A DNA stretch of 5,793 nucleotides, taken from contig CANQFO010000067.1 of the NCBI GenBank assembly GCA_947599755.1, forward strand, positions 1 to 5,793. Reading direction: 5' to 3'. Source of the DNA: an uncultured Bacilli bacterium. GTDB lineage: Bacteria > Bacillota_I > Bacilli_A > RF39 > UBA660. Positions 5,744 through 5,793 of the stretch are shown here, one piece after another. Below the pieces are notes generated by a model, which ran no database searches, was not told where the DNA came from, and saw nothing but the letters and a program-made list of their open reading frames with translations. The position numbers were made by a program, and so were the translations under genes. How positions within the stretch are numbered: position 1 is the stretch's first letter; each line of letters begins with the position of its first letter.

Positions 5744-5763
5744 TTGATATGTATATAGACATT
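5735..5763 (-). other. 9-bp perfect inverted repeat: operator or terminator of an off-window gene
   Basis: AATGTCTAT (5735-5743) and ATAGACATT (5755-5763) are exact inverted copies separated by 11 bp. On the minus strand the dyad is followed by TCATTTTTC, so it could be a weak terminator for a minus-strand gene entering from the right. A minus-strand frame is open from the window edge (5793) and stops with TAG at 5742-5740, but 17 codons are too few to call a gene. The alternative is an operator upstream of the operon promoter. I see nothing else in 5654-5793. Confidence 0.45.
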
Positions 5764-5793
5764 AAGTCGTTCAACTGTTTTTATTTTAGTCAA

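Noticed and set aside
5740..5793. Minus-strand 17-codon open frame entering from the right edge and ending in TAG
   Set aside because: It could be the C-terminus of an off-window gene, but it is too short and runs through the dyad; it cannot be supported as coding.

Overview
The window is strongly AT-rich (A/T-biased third codon positions, poly-A/poly-T spacers), has near-consensus Shine-Dalgarno sites (GGAGG, AGGTGA) and sigma-A-like promoters, and reads with the standard bacterial code (TGG for Trp, TAA/TAG stops). With a CotJC-type manganese catalase and a single-membrane style secreted NlpC/P60 protein, this suggests a low-GC Bacillota, perhaps an uncultured spore-forming gut lineage. The lineage is inference; no rRNA or other phylogenetic marker is present.

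Layout from left to right. (1) The 3' end of a CotJC/manganese-catalase gene on the + strand, with an unusual Asn/Met/Pro octapeptide-repeat tail, then a terminator. (2) A minus-strand gene for a small RsiV/PdaC-like (DUF4163-DUF3298) domain protein without a visible signal peptide. (3) Divergent from it, a + strand DNA-deoxyinosine glycosylase (uracil-DNA glycosylase superfamily family 6) with a clear promoter that lies almost on top of the start codon. (4) Convergent with that, across a shared bidirectional terminator, minus-strand glmS, complete and starting at Met-Cys1. (5) Behind a terminator hairpin, a two-gene minus-strand operon. Its first gene encodes a stand-alone AAA+ ATPase resembling only the first ATPase domain of ClpB/ClpC. 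Its second gene, overlapping the first by about 8 nt, encodes a secreted NlpC/P60 peptidoglycan hydrolase fused to a two-helix TrbC/VirB2-like membrane domain. (6) A 150-nt upstream region holding the operon promoter, a three-copy GATAGA-type motif and a dyad.

Genes 1 to 4 are recognisable housekeeping or stress functions: peroxide protection, repair of deaminated purines, and glucosamine-6-phosphate supply for the cell wall. The most interesting unit is the AAA+ / NlpC-P60-VirB2-like operon. It pairs a cytosolic ATPase that lacks the usual Clp pore-loop aromatic with a membrane-tethered wall hydrolase carrying a pilin-like domain. That is a plausible core of an envelope-spanning or conjugation-like machine not covered by standard type IV secretion annotation, and its function is unproven.

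For four of the genes the longest ORF starts too early: its first codon lies in or next to the Shine-Dalgarno site of a better internal start. Those starts are corrected here.
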